Assembly: GCA_018882485.1 (NCBI GenBank)
Contig: VERU01000057.1
Location: 1 to 9,719 of the forward strand
Source: Rhodoferax sp.
GTDB taxonomy: Bacteria > Pseudomonadota > Gammaproteobacteria > Burkholderiales > Burkholderiaceae_C
Direction of reading: 5' to 3'
DNA: 9,719 nt
Below are positions 1 to 6,724 of this stretch, piece after piece. The notes below the pieces were generated by a model that saw only the letters and a program-made list of their open reading frames with translations, was not told where the DNA came from and did no database searches. Every line of letters begins with the position of its first letter. Positions within the stretch are counted from its first letter, which is position 1. The position numbers and the translations under genes were made by a program.

Positions 1-1020
1 GTCGAGGAAGCCGCTGATCGCGCCCACCCGCCGCGCCTGGGCCAGCGGACCCATCTGCACGCCTTTTTCCAGGCCGTCGCCGACCTTGAGTGCCCGGGTC
101 TTGTCGACAAAACCGGCCACGAAGCGGTCGTAGGCGCCTTCCTGGACGTAGAAGCGCGTGGGCGAGATGCAGACCTGCCCGGCGTTGCGGAACTTGTAGG
201 GCACCATCATGCGCACTGCGGCGTCGATGTCGGCGTCGTCGCAGACGATGACCGGTGCATGCCCGCCCAGTTCCATCGTGCTGCGCTTCATGAGCGAGGC
301 GGCCTTGGCGGCCAGCAGCTTGCCGACCTGCACCGACCCGGTGAAACTGATCTTGCGCACCACCGGGCTGGAAATCAGGTAATCCGACACCTCGGCCGGC
401 ACGCCCCAGACGATGTTGAGCACGCCCGGCGGCAGGCCGGCGTCGTGGAACAGCTGGGCCAGCGCCACCACGGCGCTGGGTGCGTCCTCCGGGCCCTTGA
501 GGATCATGGTGCAGCCCGCACCGACGGCCGCCGAAATCTTGCGGATCGCCTGGTTGAACGGGAAGTTCCAGGGCGAGAACGCGGCACAGACCCCCACCGG
601 CTCGCGCAGCACCACCTGGCGCACGCCGTCGACCCGGGCGGGGATGACCCGGCCGTAGATGCGGCGGCATTCCTCGGCATGCCACTCGGCGTGTTCCGAA
701 CAGGCAATGACCTCGCCGCGGCTTTCGGCCAGCGGCTTGCCCTGGTCCATGGTGATGCCGCGCCCGATGTCGTCGGCCCGCTCGCGCGCCAGTTCGGCCA
801 CCCGGCGCAGCACCTTGCTGCGTTCCATGGGCGAGCTCTTTTTCCAGGACTCGAAAGCCCGGGCCGCAGCGGCCAGCGCGCGGTCCAGGTCCTGGCGCGT
901 CGCATGCGGCAGACGGCCGATCACCGCGTGCGTGGCCGGGTTGAGCACGTCCTGCTCGTGGCGGCCGCCGCCCTGGATGAATTCACCGTCGATGTACAGA
1001 CTCAGTGTGGGATAGCTCAC
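1..1020 (-). CDS. NAD(P)-dependent aldehyde dehydrogenase, GabD-like (partial, C-terminus outside window)
   Basis: Oxidises an aldehyde to the carboxylic acid in the cytoplasm using NAD(P)+. The first 340 residues are present; the family is usually about 480-500. Visible motifs: SPWNFPFN (149-156) with the oxyanion-hole Asn152; KGPED (175-179), the cofactor-binding Lys/Glu pair; FTGSVQVGK (226-234), the Rossmann glycine motif; ELGGHAP (250-256) with the general base Glu250; FRNAGQVC (277-284) with the catalytic Cys284. All catalytic residues are intact. The start is GTG at 1020, preceded by AAAGG with an 8-base spacer; there is no better ATG. The gene lies 82 bases after the benzoate-CoA ligase on the same strand with no terminator between, so it is probably co-transcribed. 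Overall similarity is to the succinate-semialdehyde dehydrogenase group, but the substrate is not determined. Given its neighbour, an aromatic aldehyde or a ring-cleavage semialdehyde is possible. Confidence 0.93.
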   Translation of the reverse strand, partial: MSYPTLSLYIDGEFIQGGGRHEQDVLNPATHAVIGRLPHATRQDLDRALAAAARAFESWKKSSPMERSKVLRRVAELARERADDIGRGITMDQGKPLAESRGEVIACSEHAEWHAEECRRIYGRVIPARVDGVRQVVLREPVGVCAAFSPWNFPFNQAIRKISAAVGAGCTMILKGPEDAPSAVVALAQLFHDAGLPPGVLNIVWGVPAEVSDYLISSPVVRKISFTGSVQVGKLLAAKAASLMKRSTMELGGHAPVIVCDDADIDAAVRMMVPYKFRNAGQVCISPTRFYVQEGAYDRFVAGFVDKTRALKVGDGLEKGVQMGPLAQARRVGAISGFLD

Positions 1021-1102
1021 GCAAACAACCTTTCAGTCAAGGGAAACAGTCAGGAAAAAGGCCAGGGACAACGGGCAGGGATGAGGAGCCGATCTGGCTG
1101 GA

Positions 1103-2683
1103 TCAGCGAGCCCGAGATTCTGCCTCACGCAGGCGGAAGCGCTGGATCTTGCCGGTCGCCGTCTTGGGCAGGTCGGTCACGAACTCGATGAACCGGGGGT
1201 ACTTGTAGGGCGCCAGCCGGTCCTTGACGAAGGCCTTGAGCTCGGCCTCGCTCACCTGCTGCCCGGCCTTGAGCACCACGAAAGCCTTGGTCTTGGTCAG
1301 GCCGTCGGCGTCTTCCTTGCCGATCACGGCCGCCTCCAGCACCGCCGGATGCTGCACCAGCGTGGCCTCGACCTCGAAGGGCGATACATAAATGCCGCTG
1401 ACCTTGAGCATGTCGTCGCTACGGCCGCTGTAGGTGTAGGTGCCGTCGGGGTTGCGCACATACTTGTCACCGCTCTTGGTCCAGCCGCCCTGGAAGGTTT
1501 CGCGGGACTTGGCGCGGTTGCCCCAGTACATCATGGCCGACGAGGGCCCGTGGATGTAGAGATCGCCCGGTTCGCCATCCGGGACCGGACCGCCATCCTC
1601 ACCGCGCAACTCGATGGTGTAGCCCGGCACGGGCCAGCCGGTGGTGCCGTAGCGCACCGCGTCGGGCCGGTTGGACAGGAAGATGTGCAGAATTTCGGTC
1701 GAGCCGATGCCGTCGACGATGTCCACGCCGAAATGGGCGCGGAAGCGTTCACCCAGCTCGGCCGGCAGCGCTTCGCCCGCAGACGACACCAGGCGCAGGG
1801 TGACCGCATCCCGTGCCGGCAGGTCGGGGGCGGCCAGCATGCCGGCGAATCCCGTGGGCGCACCGAAGAACACGGTGGGACGGACGCCGCCGACTCCGCC
1901 CGTGAGGCGCCGGAACGTGGCCTGGGGAGTGGGGCGCTCGGCCATCAGCAGGGTGGTCGCGCCGACCGACAGCGGGAAGGTCAGGCCGTTGCCCAGTCCG
2001 TACGCGAAAAACAGTTTGGCCGCCGAGAAGCAGACGTCCTGTTCGCGCAGCCCCAGCAGGGCGCGGCCATACAACTCGGCCGTCCAGTAGGGGTTGCCGT
2101 GCGAGTGCACCGTGCCCTTGGGCCGGCCGGTGGAGCCGGACGAATACAACCAGAAGCCCGGATCGTCCGGGGCGGTGTGGGCCGGCCGGGGCGCCGGGGA
2201 CTGGGCCGACAGGAAGGCGTCGAAGTCGACCTCGGAGGGGTGCAGCGGCGCCGTGGGGCGCGAGACGATCACCTTCTGCACCTCGTGGTCCGAACGGGTC
2301 AGGGCGGCCGTCAGCACCGGCAGCAAGGCCCCCGAGACCAGCACGGCCTGGGCGCGGGAGTTTTCCAGCATGTAGGCGTAATCGTCGGCCGTGAGCAGGG
2401 TGTTGACGGCCACCGGAACCAGCCCGGCGTACATGGCACCGAGAAATCCCACCGGCCAGTCGTTGCAATCCTGCATCAGCAGCAGCACCCGCTCCTCGCG
2501 CCGCAGCCCCAGCGCCTTCAGGCCGGCCGCCAGGCGGCGCAGCCGCTCGGCCAGTTCGCCATAGCTCAGGGTGCCCAGGTCATCCACGAAGGCCGCGCGT
2601 TCGCCGTGCGCGGCATTGCGCTTGATGAGGTGCTGGGCGAAGTTGAAGCGTTCGCCGGGCGGGGCGATGTCGGTGGGGCTCAT
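1103..2683 (-). CDS. bclA: Benzoate-CoA ligase family protein (AMP-forming)
   Basis: Activates benzoate (or a close aromatic acid) with ATP and CoA to the aryl-CoA thioester, the entry step of benzoyl-CoA catabolism. The 526 residues match the family's usual length. ANL-superfamily motifs appear in order: the P-loop YSSGSTGRPKGTVH (180-193), GEAL (303-306), GIGSTE (325-330), SGD (404-406), the hinge GRSDDMLKVSG (420-430), and the C-terminal PKTATGKIQR (506-515) with the adenylation lysine K512. The stretches AKLFFAYGLGN (222-232), VFFGAPTG (271-278) and STEILHIFLSN (328-338) are characteristic of benzoate-CoA ligases rather than general acyl-CoA synthetases. The ATG at 2683 has AGGAG six bases upstream. 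It is the first gene of the minus-strand unit, with a strong promoter and operator-like repeats before it. Substrates such as hydroxy- or halobenzoates cannot be excluded. Confidence 0.93.
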   Translation of the reverse strand: MSPTDIAPPGERFNFAQHLIKRNAAHGERAAFVDDLGTLSYGELAERLRRLAAGLKALGLRREERVLLLMQDCNDWPVGFLGAMYAGLVPVAVNTLLTADDYAYMLENSRAQAVLVSGALLPVLTAALTRSDHEVQKVIVSRPTAPLHPSEVDFDAFLSAQSPAPRPAHTAPDDPGFWLYSSGSTGRPKGTVHSHGNPYWTAELYGRALLGLREQDVCFSAAKLFFAYGLGNGLTFPLSVGATTLLMAERPTPQATFRRLTGGVGGVRPTVFFGAPTGFAGMLAAPDLPARDAVTLRLVSSAGEALPAELGERFRAHFGVDIVDGIGSTEILHIFLSNRPDAVRYGTTGWPVPGYTIELRGEDGGPVPDGEPGDLYIHGPSSAMMYWGNRAKSRETFQGGWTKSGDKYVRNPDGTYTYSGRSDDMLKVSGIYVSPFEVEATLVQHPAVLEAAVIGKEDADGLTKTKAFVVLKAGQQVSEAELKAFVKDRLAPYKYPRFIEFVTDLPKTATGKIQRFRLREAESRAR

Positions 2684-2749
2684 GGCGGTCTCCTGCTGGT
2701 TTTTTGGAAAAGGACCCGGTGGGTCTGGCCGGCCGGGCTGTCAACCCGG

Positions 2750-2782
2750 TCCGCAATGTGAATTATTTTACATGTTTGCGGA
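2750..2782. promoter_or_regulatory. Nested inverted repeats overlapping the ligase promoter (putative operator)
   Basis: The outer arms TCCGCAA (2750-2756) and TTGCGGA (2776-2782) are a perfect 7-base inverted repeat. Inside them, ATGTGAA (2756-2762) and TTTACAT (2767-2773) pair at six of seven positions around TTAT. The two dyads are offset by 1.5 bases. They cover the -10 box, part of the spacer and the predicted start site, which is where a repressor would block transcription. The binding protein is unknown; no regulator gene lies in the window. I did not see the TGCA-type half-sites described for BoxR/BzdR regulators. Confidence 0.5.
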
Positions 2783-2790
2783 AATTTCAA
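2762..2790 (-). promoter_or_regulatory. Sigma-70 promoter of the benzoate-CoA ligase operon
   Basis: On the minus strand, a -35 box TTGAAA (2785-2790) and a -10 box AATAAT (2762-2767) are separated by exactly 17 bases. Each matches the consensus at five of six positions. The predicted start is near 2755, giving a leader of about 72 bases before the ATG at 2683. The promoter lies in an AT-rich island that stands out against the GC-rich surroundings. It is the strongest promoter match in the window. Confidence 0.7.
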
Positions 2791-2806
2791 GAGATACAGG
2801 CAATAT

Positions 2807-2820
2807 ATTTCATATTTCAT
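2807..2820. repeat. Tandem 7-base direct repeat upstream of the ligase promoter
   Basis: Two perfect back-to-back copies of ATTTCAT (2807-2813 and 2814-2820). A near copy, ATTTCAA (2784-2790), overlaps the -35 box. Relative to the predicted ligase start, the tandem copies sit at about -52 to -65. This would suit an activator site or an AT-rich UP element. The role is inferred from position only. Confidence 0.4.
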
Positions 2821-2870
2821 CCCAGGGATCGGTCGGGCCCGGGTCGGCAAGCCGGCTGCAGGGGCCATGG

Positions 2871-2876
2871 GACAAT
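2871..2876 (+). promoter_or_regulatory. Candidate -10 box for the RsmB/NOP gene, possible leaderless transcript
   Basis: GACAAT matches TATAAT at four of six positions and ends seven bases before the ATG at 2884, so transcription could begin at or beside the start codon. No good -35 box was found at normal spacing. The same arrangement appears before the diguanylate cyclase gene, which strengthens the call slightly. Confidence 0.35.
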
Positions 2877-2883
2877 GGTCCGC

Positions 2884-4155
2884 ATGCACCCCAAAGCCCT
2901 GTTGGACACCTGTGCGGACCTGCTGTCCCAGGTGTTGCGCCTGGACCATCCGTCCGATGCCGTGGTGGCCCGTTATTTTCGGGAGCACCGCCAGCTGGGT
3001 CCGCGGGAGCGGGCGACCTTGTCCGACACGGTGTACGCCGTGTTGCGCCGCAAGCTGCTGTTCGACCACCTGGCCCCGTCGGGCACGGGATCGCGCGAGC
3101 GGCGCCTGGCCCTGCTCGGCTTCGCCGGTCCGGGCGATTTTTTGCGCAGCGCCCTCAACGACACCGAACGCCGCTGGCTGGACCAGTGCCAGGCCATCGA
3201 TCCAGCGCAGTTGCTGGACCGCCATCGCGACAACCTGCCTGACTGGCTGGCCCAGGCCCTGCGGACCCAGGTCGGTGACGAGCTGCCCGCGCTGGCGAAC
3301 GCGCTGAATCAGCCGGCCCCGCTGGACCTGCGGGTCAACACCCTGGCGGCGCGCCGTGATGAGGTGCTGCGCGAGCTGGCGCAGGCGGGGCTGGCGGCGC
3401 AAGCCTGCGCCTATTCGCCCTGGGGCATCCGGCTGGAGGGCAAGCCGGCCCTGAACCGGCTCGATGCCTTCACCCGGGGGGCCATCGAGATCCAGGACGA
3501 GGGCTCGCAGCTGCTGGCCTGCCTGGTGGACGCCCGGCGGGGCGAGATGGTGGCCGATTTCTGTGCGGGAGCGGGCGGCAAGACGCTGGCGCTGGGCGCG
3601 TCCATGCGCAACACCGGGCGCCTGTACGCCTTCGACACCTCGGCCCATCGGCTCGACGCGCTGCGGCCCCGGCTCGCTCGCAGCGGGCTGTCCAATGTGC
3701 ACCCGGCCGCCATCGCCCACGAGCGCGATGAGCGCGTCAAGCGGCTGGCTGGCAAGCTGGACCGGGGGCTGGTGGACGCGCCCTGTTCCGGTCTGGGTAC
3801 GCTGCGCCGCCACCCCGACCTCAAGTGGCGGCAGAGTCCGGATACGGTGCGCGCCCTGGCGGTGCAGCAGGCGGCCATTCTTGCGGCGGCTGCGCGCCTG
3901 CTCAAGCCCGGTGGACGCCTAGTTTACGCCACCTGCAGCCTGCTCACGGAGGAAAACGAGGCCGTGGCCCAGGTCTTTGGATCGACCCACCCCGACTTTC
4001 AGCCGCTGCCCGCGGCAGACCTGTTGGCGGCCGTCAGGATCGATGCCGCCCCGGCCCTGTGCGCCGGGGGCGACGACGGGCGGCTCTACCTGCGGCTTTG
4101 GCCGCACCGGCACGGGACGGACGGCTTTTTTGCGGCCGTCTGGCAGCGCGCCTGA
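2884..4155 (+). CDS. RsmB/NOP-family class I SAM-dependent RNA m5C methyltransferase
   Basis: Predicted to transfer a methyl group from S-adenosylmethionine to C5 of a cytosine in RNA. The 423 residues contain a helical N-terminal region (about 1-140), an RNA-binding-like segment with LDLRVNTL (147-154), and a Rossmann methyltransferase domain (about 200-423). Motif I is DFCAGAGGKT (225-234). Motif IV is DAPCSGLGTLRRHPDLKW (298-315) with the product-release Cys301. Motif VI is YATCSLLTEEN (348-358) with the nucleophile Cys351. Motif I reads CAGAGGKT rather than the CAAPGGKT of E. coli RsmB, so this is a separate branch and the exact RNA target is unknown. An open frame extends upstream to 2704, but its extra 60 residues run through the divergent promoter and do not look like protein. 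The ATG at 2884 fits the family; the in-frame ATG at 2875 is possible. No clear Shine-Dalgarno sequence is present. Confidence 0.9.
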   Translation: MHPKALLDTCADLLSQVLRLDHPSDAVVARYFREHRQLGPRERATLSDTVYAVLRRKLLFDHLAPSGTGSRERRLALLGFAGPGDFLRSALNDTERRWLDQCQAIDPAQLLDRHRDNLPDWLAQALRTQVGDELPALANALNQPAPLDLRVNTLAARRDEVLRELAQAGLAAQACAYSPWGIRLEGKPALNRLDAFTRGAIEIQDEGSQLLACLVDARRGEMVADFCAGAGGKTLALGASMRNTGRLYAFDTSAHRLDALRPRLARSGLSNVHPAAIAHERDERVKRLAGKLDRGLVDAPCSGLGTLRRHPDLKWRQSPDTVRALAVQQAAILAAAARLLKPGGRLVYATCSLLTEENEAVAQVFGSTHPDFQPLPAADLLAAVRIDAAPALCAGGDDGRLYLRLWPHRHGTDGFFAAVWQRA

Positions 4156-4197
4156 GACCGCAGTCCACCGACCGCCCCCGACGGGCCGGCCAGCCCT

Positions 4198-4203
4198 CAT
4201 AAT
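4198..4203 (+). promoter_or_regulatory. Candidate -10 box for the diguanylate cyclase, possible leaderless transcript
   Basis: CATAAT matches the -10 consensus at five of six positions and ends six bases before the ATG at 4210. Transcription would then start at the A of the start codon. No Shine-Dalgarno sequence is visible, and the -35 region is weak and GC-rich. The gap to the upstream gene is only 54 bases, so read-through from that gene is also possible. Confidence 0.4.
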
Positions 4204-4209
4204 CGGGCC

Positions 4210-5304
4210 ATGAGCATCCGCGAGGCGCGCGCCGACGCCCCCGACAATCTGCAGCGGGAGGCCAAATCCGTGCTGGCGACCTATGTCGCCCGGGTGGCCC
4301 GTGTGGCCCTGCTGGTCGATGGCTTCTACCTGCTGTTCTTCTGGGCGGTGGGCTCGTTCTGGCTGTCGGTGGTCAATGTGGGCAGCCTGCTCACCTACGC
4401 GCTGGTGCTGTTCCTGCTGAGCCGTCGCCGCCTGCGCTGGGCCGTGATCCTGGTCTGGGCCGAGGTGCTGCTGCATGTGGTGTTCGGCACCCTGGCGCTG
4501 GGGTGGGAGGCCGGGTTCCACTATTTTGTCCTGCCCTTTCTGCCGCTGGTGGCCATCGTCGAATCCCGGCGCCGGGCCGTTGCCCTGATCCTGCTGGTGG
4601 TCGCCTACCTGGTGGGACTGGATGTCGCCGTCAGCATCACCGGGCCGTTGGCTCCGATCGGCCCCGCTCCCATGGTGATCGTGAAGTGGTTCAACATCAT
4701 CGGTTTTGTCGCGGTGCTGGCGGTGCTGGCGCGGCATTACCGGGCGCAGATCGCAGCCGCCCGCGTGCGGCTCGATCGCATGGCCCTGACCGACGCCCTG
4801 ACCCGATTGCCGAACCGGCACCATTTCGAGCAGGTGTGGCTGCATGAGGTGGCGCGCCATCGGCGTACCGGCTCGCCCGCCTGTCTGGTGTTGCTGGATC
4901 TGGATCACTTCAAGCGCATCAACGACCAGCATGGCCACGCTGCCGGCGACAACGTCCTGCGGGCGCGGGCGGTGCTGCTGCGCAGTGCGTTGCGCGATGT
5001 CGACACGGTGGCCCGCTGGGGTGGCGAGGAGTTCCTGATCCTCATGCCGGAAACCCCGCTGCGCGAGGGGCTGCAGGCCTGCGACCGGTTACGGCGTGCG
5101 ATCGAAGCCCAGGAAGTACCGGTGGGAGGCCAGAATCTGCAGGGTACCGCGTCCTTCGGCCTGACGCTCATCGAGGCCCGGGACGCGCTGCCCTCGGCCG
5201 TGTCCCGCGCCGATGCCGCGCTCTACCGCAGCAAGCAGGGCGGACGCAACCGCGTGTCGGCCGACGGCGACAGCGCGCCGGATCTCCAGCCAGGCCCTGC
5301 CTGA
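4210..5304 (+). CDS. Membrane-bound GGDEF-domain diguanylate cyclase
   Basis: Predicted to make the second messenger cyclic di-GMP from two GTP. The 364-residue protein has an N-terminal membrane module of about five or six hydrophobic segments (roughly 33-47, 50-70, 78-98, 104-117, 122-143 and 158-176), a short linker, and a GGDEF domain from about 188 to 350. The domain opens with LTDALTRLPNRHHFE (193-207). It carries the metal-binding segment LDLDHFKRINDQHGH (229-243) and the active-site motif GGEEF (271-275), an allowed variant. The inhibitory I-site RDVD (262-265) lies five residues before it, so product feedback is likely. The membrane module is not one I can name, and the sensed signal is unknown. 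The start is set by the ATG at 4210, after which homologous-looking sequence begins. Its neighbours are an RNA methyltransferase and a lipid desaturase on the same strand. Confidence 0.92.
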   Translation: MSIREARADAPDNLQREAKSVLATYVARVARVALLVDGFYLLFFWAVGSFWLSVVNVGSLLTYALVLFLLSRRRLRWAVILVWAEVLLHVVFGTLALGWEAGFHYFVLPFLPLVAIVESRRRAVALILLVVAYLVGLDVAVSITGPLAPIGPAPMVIVKWFNIIGFVAVLAVLARHYRAQIAAARVRLDRMALTDALTRLPNRHHFEQVWLHEVARHRRTGSPACLVLLDLDHFKRINDQHGHAAGDNVLRARAVLLRSALRDVDTVARWGGEEFLILMPETPLREGLQACDRLRRAIEAQEVPVGGQNLQGTASFGLTLIEARDALPSAVSRADAALYRSKQGGRNRVSADGDSAPDLQPGPA

Positions 5305-5329
5305 CCCTGGCCCCCGGGTGCAAGCCTCT

Positions 5330-5335
5330 TAGAAT
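5330..5335 (+). promoter_or_regulatory. Candidate -10 box for the desaturase gene
   Basis: TAGAAT matches the -10 consensus at five of six positions, in the 95-base gap after the cyclase gene. It would start a transcript near 5342 with a leader of about 58 bases. No convincing -35 box lies 16-18 bases upstream, so co-transcription with the cyclase remains possible. Confidence 0.35.
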
Positions 5336-5384
5336 CAGGGGTGTCAGCGGCCAGGAAGCCACCCGGCGCCTGGGCTGTCAACCG

Positions 5385-5390
5385 AGGAGT
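5385..5390 (+). promoter_or_regulatory. Shine-Dalgarno sequence that decides the desaturase start
   Basis: AGGAGT ends nine bases before the ATG at 5400. An in-frame TTG at 5391 directly abuts this site, with no room for a spacer, so the ATG is preferred. Confidence 0.65.
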
Positions 5391-5399
5391 TTGAGCCGT

Positions 5400-6614
5400 A
5401 TGTTGTTACCTGACTGGACAGTCCTGTATGTCATCCTGGATTGGCTGTCCGACGGGCTGTTGAACTGGCGCTGGTGGCAGATCCTGCTGTTCACCCTGGC
5501 GGTGACCCATGTCACCATGATCAGCGTGACCGTCTACCTGCACCGGCACCAGGCGCACCGTGCGCTGGACCTGCACCCGATCGCATCGCACTTTTTCCGC
5601 TTCTGGTTGTGGCTGACCACCGGCATGGTCACCAAGGAATGGGCCGCGGTGCACCGCAAGCACCACGCCAAATGCGAGCAGCCCGAGGATCCGCACAGCC
5701 CGCAGGTCCATGGCATCCGCAAGGTCCTGCTCGAAGGCTCCGAGCTGTACCGCGCCGAGGCGGCCAATCCCGAAACCCTCAGCCGCTACGGGCACGGCAC
5801 GCCGGACGACTGGATCGAGCGCCATCTCTACACCGGGCATTCGGTGCTGGGCGTGGCCCTGATGATGGTGATCAACCTGTCCCTGTTCGGCGCGGCGGGA
5901 CTCACCGTCTGGGCCGTGCAGATGATGTGGACGCCCATCATGGCCGCCGGCATCATCAACGGGGCCGCCCATTACTGGGGGTACCGCAATTTCGAGGCGG
6001 CCGATGCCAGCACCAACATCTCGCCCTGGGGCATCCTGATTGCCGGCGAGGAACTGCACAACAACCACCACACCTACCCGACCTCGGCCAAGCTGTCGGT
6101 CAAGCCCTTCGAGTTCGACATCGGCTGGATGTACATCCGGCTGCTGGAGATGGCGGGCCTGGCCAACGCCAAGAAGACGCCACCCCGGCTGGCGCTGGGC
6201 GATGTGCGGCCGCAGCCGGACGCATCCACGCTGGAGGCCCTGATCGCCAACCGGTACGAGATCATGGCCGGCTATGCCCAGGGCATGCGCCGCGCCCTGA
6301 AGGACGAGTTGCAGGCCATGAGGCTGCGCCGCGCCGACGCCGCCGTGATCCGCACGGCCCGCGCCTGGCTTCACCGCGATGCCGACAAGGTGCCGGCGGC
6401 CGAGCGCGCACGTCTGGCAGCGGCGCGCGCGGCCTCGCCGGTGCTCGACAAGATGGTGACCATGCGCGAGGAATTGCGCCAGCTGTGGCTCAGCCGGACC
6501 CAGACGCGTGAGCAATTGACGGCCGAACTGCAGGCCTGGTGCCAGCGGGCCGAGCGCAGCGGCATCGTCGCGCTGCAGGAGTTTGCCTTGCGTCTGCGCG
6601 CCGCCCGGGTCTGA
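5400..6614 (+). CDS. desA: DesA-type membrane fatty acid desaturase with transposase-like C-terminal tail
   Basis: Predicted to insert a double bond into saturated acyl chains at the inner membrane using O2, most likely on phospholipid as described for Pseudomonas aeruginosa DesA (delta-9). The 404 residues contain the three histidine clusters of the di-iron site: HRHQAH (48-53), HRKHH (85-89) and HNNHH (220-224), with an extra His191 in NGAAHYWGYRNF. Hydrophobic segments lie at about 27-47, 63-78, 147-170 and 172-190. The catalytic part ends near residue 260. The remaining roughly 140 residues are charged and helical. The last 90 resemble the C-terminal region of ISL3-family transposases, as in the P. 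aeruginosa protein as I recall it. The gene converges on rpmG across a shared terminator. A modest promoter and a good ribosome-binding site suggest its own expression. Confidence 0.9.
   Translation: MLLPDWTVLYVILDWLSDGLLNWRWWQILLFTLAVTHVTMISVTVYLHRHQAHRALDLHPIASHFFRFWLWLTTGMVTKEWAAVHRKHHAKCEQPEDPHSPQVHGIRKVLLEGSELYRAEAANPETLSRYGHGTPDDWIERHLYTGHSVLGVALMMVINLSLFGAAGLTVWAVQMMWTPIMAAGIINGAAHYWGYRNFEAADASTNISPWGILIAGEELHNNHHTYPTSAKLSVKPFEFDIGWMYIRLLEMAGLANAKKTPPRLALGDVRPQPDASTLEALIANRYEIMAGYAQGMRRALKDELQAMRLRRADAAVIRTARAWLHRDADKVPAAERARLAAARAASPVLDKMVTMREELRQLWLSRTQTREQLTAELQAWCQRAERSGIVALQEFALRLRAARV
6345..6611 (+). other. C-terminal domain of the desaturase resembling an ISL3 transposase segment
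   Basis: Desaturase residues 316-404. They follow the helical pattern of ISL3 transposases just before the last catalytic block: an ERARL stretch (335-339), SPVLDKM (346-352), REELRQLW (356-363), LQAWCQRAERSGI (377-389) and LQEFALRLR (392-400). The protein stops before the segment in which the transposases carry their final acidic catalytic residue, so no transposase activity is expected. The resemblance is from remembered family patterns, not a search. Confidence 0.5.
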
Positions 6615-6658
6615 GTCCTTTTGCGGCGCATCGCGCCCAGAGTATGGGTCCGCAAAAC

Positions 6659-6686
6659 AAAAAAGCCCGCGTTGTGCGGGCTTTTT
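6659..6686. terminator. Bidirectional rho-independent terminator between desA and rpmG
   Basis: A perfect GC stem, GCCCGC (6665-6670) with GCGGGC (6676-6681), around a GTTGT loop. A-runs precede it and T-runs follow it on both strands (six A at 6659-6664, five T at 6682-6686). It lies 45-50 bases after the desaturase stop and about 40 bases after the rpmG stop on the other strand. It can therefore end both convergent transcripts. Confidence 0.92.
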
Positions 6687-6724
6687 GTTTGGGCAAGCCC
6701 GCACAGGGGCTGCAACCGGAAGCC

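Noticed and set aside
259..1191. 310-residue plus-strand open frame opposite the aldehyde dehydrogenase
   Set aside because: The minus strand encodes every dehydrogenase catalytic motif; this frame has no domain and no ribosome-binding site.
1349..2761. 470-residue plus-strand open frame opposite the benzoate-CoA ligase
   Set aside because: A shadow frame of a GC-rich gene, rich in Gly, Gln, Arg and Val with no recognisable domain.
2704..2883. N-terminal extension of the RsmB/NOP protein by 60 residues
   Set aside because: It runs through the divergent promoter and its repeats, its residues do not look like the family, and the ATG at 2884 begins the recognisable N-terminus.
5391..5399. TTG at 5391 as the desaturase start
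   Set aside because: It directly abuts the AGGAGT site with no spacer; the ATG at 5400 has normal spacing.
6345..6614. Remnant insertion sequence at the desaturase 3' end
   Set aside because: The transposase-like part is in frame, of normal composition, without terminal repeats or target duplication, and appears to be a standing part of the protein family.
5406..6704. 432-residue minus-strand open frame opposite the desaturase
   Set aside because: It is antisense to a gene with all catalytic motifs, runs through the terminator and has low-complexity composition.
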